Source of the DNA: Brucella tritici
GTDB taxonomy: Bacteria; Pseudomonadota; Alphaproteobacteria; Rhizobiales; Rhizobiaceae
Direction of reading: 5' to 3'
Length of the DNA: 64,000 bases
Assembly: GCF_008932295.1 (NCBI RefSeq)
Contig: NZ_WBWA01000019.1
Location: 1-64,000 of the forward strand
In this document: positions 62,554-64,000 of the stretch, piece by piece
How positions within the stretch are numbered: position 1 is the first letter of the stretch
Layout of the letters: every line of letters starts with the position of its first letter
Notes under the pieces: model-generated
What the model was told of the DNA's origin: nothing
What the model saw: the letters and a program-made list of their open reading frames with translations, nothing else
Database searches by the model: none
Program-made: the position numbers and the translations under genes

Positions 62554-64000
62554 CTACAGATTACGACGTTTGCCTTCCATCAGATCCAATACGGCGCGGG
62601 CACAGTCGAGCACATTCGAACCTGGTCCGAAGACCGCTGCCACTCCATGATCGAACAGATACTGATAATCCTGACGAGGAACGACGCCACCGCAGACCAC
62701 GATGATGTTCTCGGCGCCCTTCTTGCGGAGCGTGTCCACAAGCTGGGGCAATAGTGTCTTGTGACCGGCTGCCAGCGACGAGACCCCGAGGACGTGTACC
62801 TTGGACTTGATCGCCATATTGGCGGCTTCATCCGGAGTCTGGAACAGCGGTCCAGCCAATACGTCGAAGCCAATATCACCAAATGCTGAAGCAATGATCT
62901 TGGCTCCGCGATCGTGCCCGTCCTGGCCAAGCTTTGCCACCATCACTTTCGGCGTTTCACCGATCTGCTTCTTGAAATCACCGAGCCGGTCAACCAGCGT
63001 CTGATATTCAGGCTCGTCCTTGTAGGCTGCGCCGTAAACCTTCTTGACGACCTTCGGAACAGCAGCATGATCGCCGAATGCGCGGCGCATGGCGTCGGAA
63101 ATTTCACCGACGCTGGCGCGGGCGCGGGAGGCTTCAACTGCAGCGGCAAGAAGGTTGCCTTCACCGGTCCTGGCGATCTTTTCCAATTCCGCCAGTGCCG
63201 CTTCGACTTTTGCCTTGTTGCGCGTTTCCTTGATGCGGTTGAGACGTGCAATCTGTGACTGGCGAACGGCACTATTGTCGATTTCGAGAATGTCGATTTC
63301 GTCTTCCTGTTCGAGGCGGAACTTGTTGACACCGACAATGACTTCTTCGCCCTTGTCAACCGCTGCCTGCCGTTTGGTGGCTGCTTCTTCGATGAGCCGC
63401 TTCGGAAGGCCGCTTTCGACAGCTTTTGTCATGCCGCCGAGTTTCTCGACTTCCTCGATCAACGCCCATGCCTTTTCGGCTAGCTCGTTGGTGAGGTTTT
63501 CGATGTAATAGGACCCCGCCAGTGGGTCGACCACTTTGGTGACGCCGGTTTCGTTCTGGAGGATGAGCTGTGTGTTGCGGGCGATGCGAGCCGAAAATTC
63601 CGTTGGCAAAGCAATGGCTTCATCGAAGGAATTGGTGTGCAGCGATTGCGTGCCGCCAAGAGCCGCGGACATGGCTTCAAATGCGGTGCGGACGATATTG
63701 TTGTAAGGGTCCTGCTCTTGCAAAGAGACACCTGAAGTCTGGCAATGCGTGCGCAGCATCAGCGAGCCGGGCTTCTTGGGGGCGAATTCCTTCATGATGC
63801 GCGACCAGAGCAGCCGCGCAGCGCGCAGCTTGGCGATCTCCATGAAGAAATTCATGCCGATGGCGAAGAAGAATGACAGGCGCCCCGCAAATTCATCGAC
63901 ATTCAGGCCCTTGTTCAAGGCAGCGCGTACATATTCGCGCCCATCCGCAAGAGTGAAGGCCAGTTCCTGAACCAGCGTCGCGCCCGCTTCCTGCATATGG
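62554..64000 (-). CDS. scpA: methylmalonyl-CoA mutase, C-terminal part (partial)
   Basis: Converts (R)-methylmalonyl-CoA to succinyl-CoA with adenosylcobalamin, part of propionate catabolism. The reading frame is open to the window edge, so the N-terminus lies outside. The visible part holds the substrate-domain segments [19 protein letters not shown] and [20 protein letters not shown]. The C-terminal B12 domain has [17 protein letters not shown] and VVCGGVVP, including the His that binds cobalt. The gene symbol follows common bacterial usage. Confidence 0.95.
   Translation of the reverse strand, partial: HMQEAGATLVQELAFTLADGREYVRAALNKGLNVDEFAGRLSFFFAIGMNFFMEIAKLRAARLLWSRIMKEFAPKKPGSLMLRTHCQTSGVSLQEQDPYNNIVRTAFEAMSAALGGTQSLHTNSFDEAIALPTEFSARIARNTQLILQNETGVTKVVDPLAGSYYIENLTNELAEKAWALIEEVEKLGGMTKAVESGLPKRLIEEAATKRQAAVDKGEEVIVGVNKFRLEQEDEIDILEIDNSAVRQSQIARLNRIKETRNKAKVEAALAELEKIARTGEGNLLAAAVEASRARASVGEISDAMRRAFGDHAAVPKVVKKVYGAAYKDEPEYQTLVDRLGDFKKQIGETPKVMVAKLGQDGHDRGAKIIASAFGDIGFDVLAGPLFQTPDEAANMAIKSKVHVLGVSSLAAGHKTLLPQLVDTLRKKGAENIIVVCGGVVPRQDYQYLFDHGVAAVFGPGSNVLDCARAVLDLMEGKRRNL

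Overview
The window is a chromosomal core region from an alphaproteobacterium of the order Rhizobiales, most likely the Brucella/Ochrobactrum group. The reasons are protein lengths and sequences I recognise as Brucellaceae-like (RpoB 1377 aa, RpoC 1400 aa, EF-Tu 391 aa), the order tRNA-Tyr, tRNA-Gly, tuf, tRNA-Trp, secE, nusG, rplKAJL, rpoBC, an alphaproteobacterial GAAC-N7-GAAC SOS box before recA, and GGAAC-N16/17-CGTT promoters of the EcfG general stress type. The genus is inferred from memory, not from a database search.

Layout. 1-7.8 kb: a repeat-rich left edge, a DUF192 protein, an alpha/beta hydrolase, cysE, DUF3126, two proteins of unknown function, a gamma-carbonic-anhydrase-like protein, a transglutaminase-like cysteine protease, a PilZ protein and a PAS protein. 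7.8-10.2 kb: a rhomboid protease, a CBS protein with an EcfG-type promoter, and an rlmB-type rRNA methyltransferase. 10.4-24.8 kb: two tRNAs, tuf copy 1, tRNA-Trp, secE-nusG, rplK-rplA, rplJ-rplL and rpoB-rpoC, with hairpin-rich leaders. 24.9-25.2 kb: an acidic unknown protein. 25.7-44.4 kb: the str (rpsL-rpsG-fusA-tuf), S10, spc and alpha ribosomal protein clusters in one direction, including secY, adk and rpoA, closed by a strong terminator after rplQ. 44.6-53.5 kb: a Deg protease, rarA, two envelope lipoproteins, recA and alaS. 53.5-64 kb: an accessory stretch with an ABM/NIPSNAP pair and a divergent ArsR-like regulator, a GST, icd, a ribbon-helix-helix protein, a DJ-1/PfpI protein, trmJ-murI, a frameshifted aldo/keto reductase, a small basic protein, a low-affinity iron permease-like protein facing an unknown gene across two divergent EcfG-type promoters, and the C-terminal part of methylmalonyl-CoA mutase.

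About two thirds of the window makes the translation and transcription machinery (ribosomal proteins, elongation factors, RNA polymerase, tRNAs, Sec components). The two tuf copies are almost identical at DNA level. The smaller genes are housekeeping, stress and envelope functions.

I found no CRISPR array, prophage, insertion sequence, restriction system or biosynthetic cluster, and nothing I would call a new biological system. The items most worth a second look are the EcfG-type promoters (one single, one divergent pair), the frameshifted aldo/keto reductase, the 10-bp inverted repeat between the ArsR-like gene and the ABM/NIPSNAP pair, the tandem hairpins in the L11 and L10 leaders, a possible small RNA near 7.6 kb, and a dispersed palindromic repeat family.
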